Shown: positions 34,195 to 47,075, counted from the first letter of the stretch. The stretch is DNA of 64,000 bases from Arthonia radiata (GCA_002989075.1 PSQN01000015.1:620001-684000), one strand, 5' to 3'. Notes: generated by a model from the sequence alone, not told the origin. Made by a program: numbers and translations.

Positions 34195-37100
34195 TTATAA
34201 TCGATTTAGACGCAATAGGCAACTTTACTTTAATACGCTACGTTAAAGAGTATTAAATACGAATATAAAAAAAGAAATTACCTTATATACTGTTTAGATT
34301 CTAAGGAGTAGAAGAAAAAGTTAACTATAAAACTTTACTAATAAGTATAATAATTAAGAACTATTAAGAAGAAATTACTTATAATATTGTAAATATTAGT
34401 TAGCACTATGTTATACTAAGTATACTTTAGTTACAACAATATAATTTAAAAGTAGATTAAAGAACTAAGAAACTTCTCTTTACTAAATATAAGTACTTTA
34501 AATAAGAGTCGTTCTACAGAATAAATACTCTATAAGCTAATTTTAGTAGTAAGAATAAAGAGTATAATAAGGAACTTACGTAGATTAGTACTACTATACT
34601 CTAATAACTAAATATTTTATAAAAAAAGTCTAACGTAGTATCTCGTCTATAGCTAGCTATACGTAAGTATAAATAAGAGACAACTATACGCTAATAATTT
34701 TATACAACGACAAGTACTCAGTTAATTACTAAGATACTTAAGAAATACAATTAATTTTAATATCGATTTAAGAAAGCTAAGCTAAACTTAGCTCTGTTAG
34801 AACACAAACCGTAGGATTATACAATATCTTTATAAGAAGGTAAAACGCTAATATTTAGGCTAATATACTTTCTATTAGAAGTAGAAAATTAAGCGCTCTA
34901 CGACTATTTCGACGAAAACCTTAAGAAAGATTTTATTTAGAAATTAACTTTATCGGCCGAATACCTGATACTCTTTATACTAAAGAAAAACAGTAAACTA
35001 CGCCTTTACGTAGATTATAGATAATTAAATAGGGTAACTATTAAGAACCAATATCTGTTTCTATGTATCAACAAAATTACAGACCTATAACGCCGGAAGC
35101 TAGAAACACTAAACTAAGACTTACTTATCTTATATACTTATCGATCTTAGTAGTAGGTATCTTATATACTAAAGACTAAAAGATAGGAAAGACAAAATAG
35201 ATTGTAAAAGGTAAGAGGGGCTTAACTAAGTAGATAAAAGGTAAAGTATGTTACTTAAATATAGTTAAAACACTTATATTTAAATATTAAGTTAATAAAC
35301 TAAAGTCTATTTTAAGGTCGGCTATTAGTTTAGTTATATAATTTAAGGTATAAAGAAAAGTTTCTTTATGTCTATTAGTCTTAATAATACTTATATTAGG
35401 TTTATAAGAAATATAAGCCTTTATAGCTATTTTATCCGATAATATCTATAGTGGATTTATAGGCTTAGCCGGGAATAATACTAATAGAGCTAAGATAACT
35501 GGCGGTAGTTAATACTTAGAAGTACGCTAAGCCGTCTAGAGCTGGTACTCGTAACAAGACCGATTGTATAACGTATAATAATTTACTAAGTTTAATCTAT
35601 AAGGAGCTTATAACTTAGTTTATATAAAGAAAAGTAAGAAGTAGAAAACCGCCGTTCGTATAAGATACAGACTTTTTAAGTATTGCGTTATACTCTTTGA
35701 ACTAATAAACGTACCCGTATTATTTTAGAAACTAATTAACAATATACTTAGTAACTACCTAGATATATTTATAACTACTTATCTAAACAATATTCTAGTA
35801 TACAGCCGTATACTAGAAGAATATAAGAAATATATTAAAAAGGTATTAGAAAGATTAGTGCATACCGATTTACAAATTAATATCGAGAAAACCTAGTTTT
35901 ATTAACAGTCTGTCGAATTTCTTAGATTTATAATTACTGAGCACAGTCTTTAAATAAAAATTTGAAGATCTAATCTATTTTAATATAGCCTATACTAAAG
36001 AATATAAAGTAACTATAATAGTTTCTTAGTTTTATTAACTACTATAAGCAATAGATATCTAACTTTAGCCGAATTATAGCACCGCTGTCTTAATAAATAA
36101 AATAATTGATAGAATTCTTTTAAACGTAAAAAGAACAATTAGTATTTAAAGAGCTTAAAGAAGCTTTTAAGATAGAACCTATATTAGTAATATTTAACCT
36201 TAACTTACTAATTATTATAGAAATAGATGTGTTAGACTATACTATTAAAGTATATATAAGTTGAAAGAATAACGAAGAAAAGCTTAAACTAGTAGCTTTC
36301 TACTCAAAAAAAATATTATTTACAAAATAAAACTACAATATTTACGATAAAGAGCTTTTAGCTATTATAACAGTATTTAAGATATAGCGAGCCTACTTAA
36401 AAGAAGCAAACTATACAATTATAGTATATATAAACTATAAAAACCTAATTTACTTTATAACGATAAAGAAACTTAATTAGAGATAAGTCCGATAGTTAGA
36501 AACTATAGCTTTATATAACTTTATTATTACCTATAAGAAGGGTTCTAACAATAACAGAGTAGACGCTCTTAGCCGACAATTAGACTACCTTAACGATAAG
36601 AAGTATATTAAGCACGCAATATTTTAAGAATATAATAACAAGATTAAATATAATTAGTTAGCTATAACAATTAAGTTTATTATTAAACTAAATAGTCGAA
36701 TTCTAGATATTCTAAACGACCTTAAAACCTACCGAAAAAACAAAAAACGATATTTAAGATTAATAAAAAACAATAAAGGCTATTATAATTCTAAGAAAAT
36801 TCTATATCTCAAGAAATCTAATTCAATACATTATTAGTAACTTTTATAATAACCGAATAAAAGAATATAAAGGTATTAACAATACTATTAAAAAGATTAT
36901 AAACACCTATTATATTCTAAAGATTCGACACTACGTTAAAAATTATATCCAAGAATACAATATTTACGTAAGAATAAAGTATCTAAAATATTTACTCTAT
37001 AGCGAGCTATAATTATTAGAGATATCTAAAAGACTATAATATACAGTTTTATTAAACTTTATTATTAAGTTACCGCCTTCTAAGAATTTACTTATAAAAG

Positions 37101-37800
37101 TAGCTTACAATTCTATTTTAGTTATATACAATAAACTAACAAAATACGTATACTTTGTACTATATAAGGAAGCTAGTAACTTAGAATAATTAGTATATAC
37201 CTTTCTTTAGATTATTCTAGCTAACTATAGATAACTACCGAGAATTGTCTCTAATAGAGATTAAAAATTTGTCTTACGATTTTAAATATCTTTAATACAA
37301 CAACTAAATAAAAAATAAAAAATATCTATATTATTTTATCTGTAAATAGACAGATAAATAAAATAAATAAACTAAACTCTAGGATAATACCTTCAAGTAT
37401 ATATTAACTATTAATAGGATAATTAGGTATAGCTGTTATTAGTAGCGTAGACTGTATATAATAATACAAAGAACAATACTACTAAAATAACTCTATTTTA
37501 CGTCTTATATAGCTACTACCCTCTTTAAGACAGACAACTCTAAAATACAACGGATAATAAAACAGCTATACAAATAGCTACGAACATAAAAACCTTATAC
37601 TAGCAGTTAAAATTTAACAGCGAGTTCATTAACGAACGTACTAAGAAATAGTATAATAAGTTAAAAACTACTCTAAATATAGATATAAAAGAGGAGAAAA
37701 GAGCTTACTTACTTATAAGAAATCTTAAGACTATAAGATTAAGTAAAAAACTTAACTATACTAAATAAAGCCGTTTTTCTAAAGCAACTAAAACTCGTAA
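34195..37800 (+). pseudogene. Gypsy-A3 pol region
   Basis: It corresponds to 7750-10990 of Gypsy-A1. The protease segment is near 34195-34235. RT is split by the solo Gypsy LTR at 35086-35556 and resumes to about 35960 with FEYCV- and YLNN-type motifs. RNase H lies about 36150-36580 and integrase about 36790-37700. It is strongly eroded and broken many times. Confidence 0.82.
35081..35561 (-). repeat. Solo Gypsy-A LTR with TSD AGACC
   Basis: A single 471-bp Gypsy-A LTR in minus orientation (35086-35556), flanked by AGACC at 35081-35085 and 35557-35561, inserted in the RT region of Gypsy-A3. Gypsy-A1 shows the unduplicated site near 8649. This is a second insertion by the same family into its own older copy, later reduced to one LTR. 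Confidence 0.94.
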
Positions 37801-37914
37801 CATTTAAACATAAACTTTTAAAAACGATAAGAATATATTTTATATTCTACGTAGCACTATTGAAACTAGCCTACTCTTAGAAAGTAGAACGATTCAACTT
37901 AGAAATCCTTTCCG

Positions 37915-38070
37915 ACAATTAAGAACCCGAGTATAAGGTCAAAATAATTCGAGCTTATAGATAATATCGAGATAAACGACAGTATCTTATAAAATAGAAG
38001 GAATACTTTAAATATAAAAACTAGTAGAAATTAGAACAAAATCTAGCTAACTATAAAGATACCGTCTAAC
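37915..38070 (+). pseudogene. Gypsy-A3 chromodomain remnant
   Basis: The EPEYKVK start and the KRQYLIK strand seen in Gypsy-A1 are still recognisable after erosion. Confidence 0.7.
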
Positions 38071-38089
38071 AATATTAAAATTAGAATAT

Positions 38090-38780
38090 TAATTGGTTAT
38101 AACAATACTAGCGTTCTAATTTACTATCTAGTACGCTTCGTCGGTATCTAAGTTACCTTTAAACAAACCAGCCTACTATGTTATAGGTCTACTATCTAAC
38201 TTCGAGTATATATTACCTTAAAAGTTAATAAATAACCTGCTTAAATATTTGAATATATTGCTACTAGCTATCGACGCGGCTAACTTCTTCTACTTTAATA
38301 ACTTATTTCGAGCTAGCTTAGCTACCGCTCATATACAAGTTTTCTTAACTGTCTTTTTTAACTTCCGAACCTCTAACTAATCGCGCTATACAGCCGCAAT
38401 TAAAGCTGCTACTTATACCTTTAACGCATGTAATTAGCGTTTCATACGCTAAAGAGCAGCCGACTAAAAGGAGTATTAAAAATAAACCGATCGCGCTATA
38501 ACTTAGTTAATTCTAAGCATTATAGTACTATAACAATAAAAGTATACTATCTGCTAACGATATCTATAAATTATAACTCTTCTTATTTTGAGTATATACT
38601 AAATACATCGCCTTTCTAGACTTAATTATATACCTTTTTTTAGTCGACATATATTTAAAATAAAGAGGCATTTTAATACCGTAAGCTTCGATTAGCAGGT
38701 ATTAACTATACTTTTTGTTAAGACTCGTAATAACGGACTTTATACGAGGTATAGCGATTTACAAAATAGTTATAAGAGAA
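38090..38780 (-). pseudogene. Gypsy-A3 antisense coding region, remnant
   Basis: On the minus strand the same order as in Gypsy-A1 and Gypsy-B is seen: an MP-started segment with a KKRY...KSRKA core around 38590-38680, then a Lys/Ala-rich helical stretch. The Cys cluster is largely erased here. The shared residues and position confirm homology with the other two copies. It is not intact. Confidence 0.5.
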
Positions 38781-38857
38781 GAAATAATACGCAACTTATA
38801 AGTATTTAACAAGCTAAAAGTTAACTAAGAATAATTTAACTAAAAGATGGAGAATTA

Positions 38858-39328
38858 TATTATAAGTACTAGTTCTAAATAGCTTAATGTACTTTTAAGC
38901 GTTAACTATTGTTAGTTATCTTAGTCCTACTAGTATTATTTCCGACTAAGTCTATAAATCCGCTACAGATATTATTAAATAAAACGGCTATAAAAACCTA
39001 TATTCCTTATAAACCTAATATAAGTATTATTAAGATTAATAAATATAAAGAAACTTCTTTATATATCTTAAACTATATAGCTAAACTAATAGCTAATTTT
39101 AAAATAAACTTTAGTTTATTAACATAATATTTAAATATAAGTTTTTTAACTATATTTAAATAACGTACTTTACTTTCTATTTACTTAATTAAGCTCCTCT
39201 TACTTTCTATAATTTATCTCGTCTCTTCTGTCTTTTAGTCTTTAGTATACAAGATACCTACTACTAAGATCGATAAGTATACAAGGTAAGTAAGCTTTAG
39301 TTCGGTTCTTCTAGCGACCGGCGTTACA
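38858..39328 (+). repeat. Gypsy-A3 3' LTR
   Basis: 471 bp, starting TATTATAAG and ending GCGTTACA; the last 30 bases keep the original CG-rich form. The flank is CTTCT, with no partner at the truncated 5' end. Confidence 0.92.
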
Positions 39329-41349
39329 CTTCTAATAATTTATAAAGTCTAAGATTATTAGTAATACTATTAATATCTCTAATAATAGTCCTACTAGTCT
39401 TAAGAAGGATAATTATACTCTACTTACTCTATATAAGACTATAAGTCTTCTTACTCTATATAAAGTCTTTAAGCCTACTAATAGTCTTAGAATCTCTATA
39501 AGTAAGTAGCACTACTTATAAAGGAGTTAGTTAAGCTTTTAAACTTTTATATATAGTTACTACTTAATTAAGCTATATAGTTTAAGCTTAAGCTTATATA
39601 TAAGCGTAAATTATATAGTTTAAGTAATAGGATATTAGAACGTTAAGATAGTAGTACTAATAAGTCTAAGTGTAGTAGAAAGTATAAGGCTTTAGAGATA
39701 AAAGCTAATACTAATAAAGATAAAGCTAAGAATATATCTATATAGTTTAAGTACTATAAGAAGCTATAAAAGACTAAAGCTACCTTTAATAATAATCTTA
39801 AGCCTATCTTTAAGAGAATTAAGTTATATTCTTAGTTTCTATTTTTATAAGACTTATATCTAGAGAGAATAAAAGAGCTAGTAAAGAAGGTACTAGAGAA
39901 TTGTAAAATAAATAATAAGACTATTAAGGATGTAGTACTATAGCGCTATAATATCAATTATAGTGACTAAAAAAGCTAAATTATTAGTAAGATAAAGGTT
40001 TATATAAACTAGTAAATATAGAAGCTTACTAAGAAGTACTAGAAGTTTATATAGAATTAAACTAAAACTAATAAGAATAGACTACTATAGAAGAAGAAGT
40101 AAGCTAGTAGTCTTATATATCTTTTTATCTTGTTCTATAATATTACTAACTTTAAATTTATCTTTAAGTTTATAAAGAAGAATATTACTATTAAGACTTT
40201 AATATAGAAGACTTAAAACCTAATTAAGAGTAAGTAAGGATCTTATATAAATTTTAAGCTAGTACTAAATAAGACGTATAGTAGTATTTATAAATTTAGC
40301 TATATATATAAAGCTTTACTTAGACTAGCTAGATAATATAGATATAAAGTAGAATAATGTCTATAATAAAGCTAATCTCTTTAACTTTTTTTAAGATATT
40401 ATACTACTTAAAGTATAGTACTATAAAGCTAACTAACTTTATATATAAGCTAAAGTATACTTATTATATAGTATAAAAGTAGTTAAACGTACTAATACTA
40501 GATGATAATTCTAACTTCTTTATAGTCTAATAGGTAGGTAGATAGGCATTAGTAGGTATTAATAAGCTACTTTATATAGATTTTAGCGTTTTAGCGTTTT
40601 AACGTTAGGCGTTCTAGCTTTTAGTAGTTATTCTTAATAAAGTCTAAGCTAAGGCTTCTAAGACAGTAAATAAGATAACAAGATAAAAAAGTGTAGTATA
40701 GATATTTATAAAGATATAAGTTATATATATATATAATCTTATATAGTATAAGATAGAGAAAGTAGACTAAATATATTATTTATTTCTAGTATAAAGTAAT
40801 ACTAGGAGTATTAATAACTAAGCTATTTCTTAAATTCTATAAATTTTCTTAATTTTATATCTTCTATAAAGAAACTATAATATATAAACTATTATAAAGC
40901 GCTACTAGTATACTAGATTAAGTACTTAAGAATTAGAAGGCGTATAACTAGAGATAAAGAAGATAAAGTATAAAGTCTAAATAACTACTATATTTTTTAT
41001 ACTTTATACCTTTTTAAGGCTTTTTTTTAATACTATCTACTTTTAGCTAGTATAAAATATATATCTATTAACTCTATATTTATACTCTTCTTATCTTATA
41101 ATTCTAAAGATAGTATCTATCCTTATAACTCTATCTAAGCCCTTGAAAGCTAAAAAGATTAGTAATAGAAGGGCCTATAGCTAAGAAGAGATAGATATAA
41201 AAGTAAATATAAGTAAAAGAATATAGTATAGTTTATACTAGTAACCTATAAAAATAAGTATATTAGAGTCTATAAATAGTATATAGCGGATCTTATAGTA
41301 TTTAAAGCGTAAAGTTATCTTTAAGAAATTATATTTTAAAACATACTAA

Positions 41350-42030
41350 ATAACTTAGATAAAGAGAGCGCTTATCTAGCCTTATTACTAGCTAAGACTA
41401 ATAGACCCTAGCTAGTCTACGATAGAGGTTTACTATAGTATCTCTACTTTAAAGAACTATAATAAGTAAAAGAGATATATAAATTAGTTAAATAGACTTT
41501 ATTCTTATACTTTAGTAGCCTTAGCCCTCTACCTATTAGTTAATACTATGCTCTTAGTACTAGAATTATACTTTAGACTTATAAAGTAGAGTCTTTAAGA
41601 ATTAGAAGAATAGTTTTCTTTATTAAGTCTCTTAAATATTAGAAACGCTAGCTAGTATTAAAGAAGCTTAAGTAAGCTAAGATTATAGCCTTTGTAATAA
41701 TTAATAACTAAGTAAGTAAAAGTTTAGAAAAGTATAATCTTATCTTCTTAACTACTAGAAGTAAACAATAGATAGTAGTAGTAAGTAAGTAAATAAAGCT
41801 TTCTACTAGGTATAATAGATAGTTGCTAAGCGTAGAATACTGTTAGTATATTTATCTATATAAGTTTATAGCTTATATAGAAGATACTAGCTTACTTTAT
41901 AGATAAAGTAGTAAAGATATATAACCCCTCTATAAGCTAGTATTAGTAAAGATAGTAGTAAATTAAGTCTAAAGGCTTATATCTCTAAACCCTTATATTT
42001 TCTCTTATTAAAAAACAATTCTTATATAAT
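41350..42030 (+). pseudogene. Decayed coding stretch, unrecognised
   Basis: One plus-strand frame keeps coding character for about 680 bases, with amino-acid runs such as SAYLALLLAKTNRP, LRIRRIVFFIKSLK and KIIAFVIINN between stops. All stops in this frame are TAA or TAG, as expected if CAA, CAG or TGG codons were converted by RIP. No catalytic motif is visible and I do not recognise the family; a transposase or another repeated-element protein is the likeliest source because RIP requires duplication. Confidence 0.35.
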
Positions 42031-43316
42031 AAAGCTATATCTTATATCTAGACTAATTCTCTCTAGATATATTAGAAGCTTAGTTGTAAAGTATAGAAGT
42101 ATTAGAATTATTACTTATTAAACACTAATAAGTTATAATATCTTAAGTACTATAGTTAGTCTAGGTAAATTAGCCTTTATATGGTAAATTCTGGCTAGAA
42201 GTAGGAAAAGTAAAGTAATAGAAGTTAGATATATAGAAGCTAAGAAATATTATTACCTAAGCGGCTAGAGTAGGTTCTTGTATTAGTAGACGTTACTATA
42301 AGATACTACTAGTCTAATTAGAACGGTACTAAGCTATAATATAGCTGATAGGGAGTATCTATAGATAATTATTAGCTAGAGAATATAGAGAAATATAATA
42401 GTATAATAGTTATCTATATATTACTATATCTATCTACTATATCTATAAGAACTACCTCTACTCTAGTATATTACTATATCTATTTACTATATATAAAAGA
42501 ACTACCTTTATCTCTATATATACTTTATAAGCTCTCTACGTCTAATATAATTTATATTATCTAAGCTATAACTCTTTCTTTATAACTATTAATCTACTTT
42601 GTTTAGCCTATAACTTGCTATATAATAGTAGTATAAAATTAAATTTAGCTATACTAAGAAATTAGCTTTACTTACTAATAATATTAATTTATAAGCTTAA
42701 GATTCTAGTAGAATATAGCTAAGGAGGTCTTTAATTTTTATATAAACTTTAGTTAAAATTATACTCTATATATTAATATATTAAAAGTATAAGATAGTTA
42801 CTTATTTATAACTTTTTAAATTCTAATATTTAAATAGAAGTATAGTAAAGGCTAAATAGAGTTAGAATAACCTACTTAGTATACTAAAGTATTTAAGTAA
42901 ATAAATAAGGTACTATAATAATATAGCTAGAAAATTTTTAAAGAAGAAGTATTAGTTAGTATAACTATCTATCTAGATAAGCTATTAGATATAAAAGTAC
43001 TTCTTATAAGATAGTATATCTAGTAAAGCGGTATGCTAGGTTAGATAGTAAGCTAATTATAATAATAAGAATAAGATATTACTTAGTTTAGTAGTATATT
43101 TAGTATAATATTAAAAAGTAGGGTGTATTTAAAAGGTATATCTATATGTTCTTACTAGTAAAAGAACGTAGATATCTATACGCTCTTAGTAATTATATAG
43201 TTGGATTCTAAGGTATAGTTCTTATATAGTAGAAACTATATAGTAGTTACTATGCTTAGATAAGTAATTACAATACTTATTATTAACCTTTCTAGTATAG
43301 GTAATGTTTAATATTA

Positions 43317-43344
43317 AGTAGACGCTTTAGTATAGGCGTCTACT
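43317..43344. repeat. Perfect 9-bp inverted repeat, 10-nt loop
   Basis: AGTAGACGC at 43317-43325 and its exact complement GCGTCTACT at 43336-43344. Too isolated to call a terminator. Confidence 0.5.
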
Positions 43345-45393
43345 ATACTTAGCTTTATTGCTATAGTATCTTAGACGTAGTAGCTTACTTTATATAGCGG
43401 GCGGCTAATAGATAATCTATAGCAATTATAGTGCGGCTCTTTATTATATAAGATAGCGTATCTAATTAGATATACTTTCTATATAATAATCGCTCTAGAG
43501 TGGATATAAGGTTATACTCTACTAAGTATAAGCTTAGTAACGTACTAAGATATACTTTTAATCTTAAGTTTTAGAGAGTTCTATCTTATATTAAAGTATC
43601 TATTTTATAAGAAAGCTACTTTATAATATTTATAGTATTAGCTGCTAATAATATATAATAGATAGTTATATATAACTATATATTATAACTAACAATAATA
43701 TTTATAACTATTCTTTAGTTTAAAGTTAATTTGTAGAAGCTAGTTATAAAATAACTTACTTCTATTATAGAGTTATACTTTCTTAGAGACCCTCTAAGGT
43801 AGGTAAGAGAAAAAAGATAGATAACTAGAGTACTCTAAGAAAGTTATTAAAGAAGAAGCTACTACTAGAGTAGTAAAGTATACTTATATATAATAGAATT
43901 CTACTAGTAATAGTACTAATAGAATAGTTATATAGAATAGTAATTTACTATTCTATATATAATTTTCTCTATTTTCTTCTTATAAAGGCTTTATAATAAG
44001 TAGAAGAAGAGTATACTACTATATAGTACTAAGTACCTATAAATTTTTATTTATATCTATACTATATAGAGTAACTTTATAGATATATAGTCTAAACCTA
44101 AATTTATTAATATAGGTAATATATAGATTAAATCTAATTAGATTAAATTATAGATATAAAGATCTTAATCTATTTTAAAATTCTTAAAAGTAGAGAAGCT
44201 AACCTAAATTTATTCTAAAGCGCAACTTTATTTAAACCTATTAGATATATCTATCTCTATAGAGAACTATACTAATAATATAAAATCTATTTAAGTTCTA
44301 TAATGTTAACCAAAAAAGAAAGATCTATCTTTATACTATTCTTTATATCTATTAAGCTTAAAATCTAACTTCTCTTAGCTATAATTATATCTATTTTATA
44401 GATAGCTAGAGCTCTATAGTCTTATAATTCTATAGCTCTATAGCTCTATAGTACTTAGTACTAAGGTAACTTAATATTACAACCTTATTCTATTATAGTC
44501 TAGAAGAGCTTAAACTTAATATAATCTATTGTTTTATAAAAAGTACTTTTAGAGCTATAGTATATAGCTTCTATAGTAAAATTTAGTCTTACTTAAGCTT
44601 TAGTATTATAATAATACAGTAGAATTATATATAGTAGCTCTATAGCTATATAACTCTACTACATATATAGATTATATTAAGATAAAACTTATTTAGAAAA
44701 TTCTATATATATATAGTAGCTATGTTAATATTATTAGTAGATATTCTAGAGAGTATTAGAAGTTAGCTATAGGTTCTAGAGATATTTTAAGATTACTAGA
44801 TAGCTAGTTCTTCTTTTAGCTAGAGTCTAGTAACTCTAGCTTAGCTTTCTAGAATAGTTTTATATCTATTTTTTATACTAGTATTATATTACTTATATTA
44901 TATAGAATAGATTATATAACTACTACTAAAGGCAACTAAAATATATATAATTTTAAATACTTACTTAAATCTTTACTTATCTAAATACTAAGAGAGAGAT
45001 ATATCTAATCTTTTAACTTAGATTATAGATATAAGTTATAGCTATAGCTAGATTATATATCTAGTAATATATCTAATTATACTATTAAAATATTTATTTT
45101 ACTAAATATATAGGTTATATATAAAATAACTTTTAAAGCTAGGTAATCTACTATTACTAAATCTCTATAATCTAGATTTTTACTATTTAAATACTTATAA
45201 TCTTTTTAACACTATCTTAGAAGTATACTCTTACTCTTTCTATACTTTTAAAAGGGCCTCTCAGGTATAGATAAATATAAAGAAGATATAAAGTATTAAT
45301 ATTTAATACTACTAAGTATATAGTACTACTAGATATATAAATAATACTAGAAGTTCTTCTAAAGACTATATATATAAAGGTTTTTTATTACTA

Positions 45394-45696
45394 ATATCTA
45401 TAATAAAAACATAATAACCTTTTCTATATAGCTAGGACCAGAACATTCTCTAAAGGGGTAATCGCTAGAGACAGTATCTTAAAGAATTTAAGGTCCTCTA
45501 AAGATAACTTAGCTTACAGAGTAAACTCTATAAATTAAAGAATATTAGTTTATATTAAATTTAAATCCGTATCTTTTATAATTAGTATAATAAAGATATA
45601 CTTAATTTTATAGGTAGAAAAGTCTTAGAACGAGTTTATATCCTATTAAAAGTTAGAAAATAATTACTAAGCCTATAGAGCTACGTAGAGCTAAGA
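45394..45696 (+). repeat. Dispersed ~300-bp repeat, copy 1
   Basis: It starts around ATCTATAATAAAAACATAAT and ends near a GAGCTACGTAGAGCTAAG segment. It matches 48852-49149 along its length and 49150-49370 over its middle, with differences mostly transitions. No coding content is seen, so it may be the end of a larger unidentified element. Confidence 0.75.
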
Positions 45697-45748
45697 CTTA
45701 CCCATATATAATATTCTAGTATCCATAGAGCCGTTCTATAACTAAAGA

Positions 45749-46090
45749 TACGTATAATTTTATTGTAATAAGTATAAAAGAATGTTCTTAAAAAGAGCTC
45801 TATAATACGGTAGAAATTATATATTTACAACGTTTTTAAGCTACAGGGACATACAACAAAATAGATACAATAGATATAAGAAGCGCTAAGTACGTAAGAC
45901 TGTAGGGCTATAGGGCTGCGTAGGGCTAGGTTTCTCCTATAAGCGATATAAACATTCTACAAAGCAATACTATACGTAATTAGGGTTTGTTGTCTATTAT
46001 AGTTAGTATAAAAGATAGCCCTTAAAAAGGGCTCTATAACGTAATAAATATTATAAATTTGTAACGTTGTTTAAGCGGTATAGGCCCTAA
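45749..46090 (+). repeat. Less-eroded block with two ~90-bp direct repeat copies and a palindrome
   Basis: Two related segments (about 45749-45847 and 45970-46088) share GTATAAAAGA, then a TTAAAAAG-type core, CTCTATAA, and an ACAACG or GTAACG tail, offset by about 240 bases. The second contains a 7-bp-arm palindrome AGCCCTT-AAA-AAGGGCT at 46017-46033. Between them TAGGGCT occurs three times at 45903-45928. The block keeps CA and TG dinucleotides and is GC-richer than its surroundings. Function unknown. Confidence 0.55.
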
Positions 46091-46622
46091 ACTATTAAAA
46101 TGCAGCATACAACGGGTACTAAGCTTTAAGTTATATAATAGAAGAGATAATTTAACGGGCCTAACTTTATATAGTATAATAGAATATCTAAAATATATAG
46201 AATTTATCCTTCTAAGTTAAAGAGTCTTCTTATAGTAATATAGCTTTCTATATTAATAGTTAGTATTACTAGTAATAGTTAAAGATATATATAGTTATAT
46301 ACTATCTATTAATCTATAGATATGCTAGAATTAAATATATATCTAGTAGTACTATATACTTAATAGTACTAAATATTAGAGAAAGAAGAGAGCTTTATAA
46401 AGTTCTACTCTATATATTAAGCTTAGTAAGATAGTTACTAGCTTAATAAGGTAAGAGCTAGCTATATATACTAGCTCTAAAGAAAGTCTTATATATACTA
46501 CTATGTCTAGATTAGAAAGCTCTACTTATCAAGAATTACTAGATATTAATTAATAAGTAAGCTAATATATTTTATAAAGCTTTAATATTACTTACTATAT
46601 CTTTTATTTAGGTAGTATATAG

Positions 46623-46645
46623 CTATATATATATATATATATATT
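46623..46645. repeat. (TA)n microsatellite
   Basis: An uninterrupted TA run of about 11 units in a generally TA-rich context. Confidence 0.7.
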
Positions 46646-46989
46646 TATAGTCTATACTTTATAATTCATATTATTATATTTATTATATTTAAATTCTATC
46701 TATAGTAGAAGTATAAAGACTTTTCTATTTATACTTTAAATTTTACTATAGCCTATACTAGTTTAAAGTATATAAAAAGCTCTATAATTTATTAGAGAGA
46801 TATATATAGAAAGAAGAGATAGTAAAAAGAAGGTAAAAAGCTATAGTATATATAAATAAATACTATAAGATAACTCTTTTTTTACTATCTAAGCTTTGAT
46901 AAATTTAATATATAATTAGAATATAGTAGTACTTAGCTAGATATAAGAAATATTATTAGTATATTGAATTAGATCTAGTAATCTAAATT

Positions 46990-47075
46990 ATTTTAAATTA
47001 ATCTAGTTTAGTCTAGTTCAGTTTAAATTAAATATAGGTCTAATTTATTAGTTCAGTTTAGTTTAGATTAGAGTT
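46990..47075. repeat. Possible inverted partner of the 22685-22800 island
   Basis: The segment with AGTTCAGTTTAAATTAAATA matches the reverse complement of the island at 22685-22800 in its core (18 of 23 positions in the clearest stretch, differences mostly transitions). If real, it could mark the other end of an old DNA transposon, but the 24-kb distance, reduced to about 11 kb without the Copia-A3 and Gypsy-A3 insertions, is large for a hAT element. Confidence 0.2.

Larger units (their letters stand above)
31210..39328 (+). mobile_element. Gypsy-A3: heavily eroded Gypsy fossil with two later insertions
   Basis: A plus-strand Gypsy-A element: partial 5' LTR (31210-31503), gag, pol, chromodomain region, antisense region, and a complete 3' LTR (38858-39328). 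It lacks about the first 180 bases of its 5' LTR, so no target duplication can be read. Two solo LTRs sit inside it, each with its own duplication. Its AT content and loss of CA/TG exceed those of Gypsy-A1 and of both insertions, so it is the oldest Gypsy here by erosion and by nesting. It is broken a great many times. Confidence 0.93.
39329..45393. other. Eroded AT-rich region, mostly unclassified
   Basis: Six kilobases of RIP-type sequence with no intact gene. It holds one plus-strand decayed coding stretch (about 41350-42030), a perfect 9-bp hairpin at 43317-43344, a short TTTTAGCG-type direct repeat near 40580-40600, and scattered TA runs. The Copia-A, Copia-B and Gypsy families are not recognised here. 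It is probably old duplicated DNA of one or more other elements. Confidence 0.5.

Noticed and set aside
45903-45928. TAGGGCT repeats as interstitial telomere sequence
   Set aside because: Only three units with irregular spacing, and the fungal telomere unit TTAGGG is not repeated head to tail.
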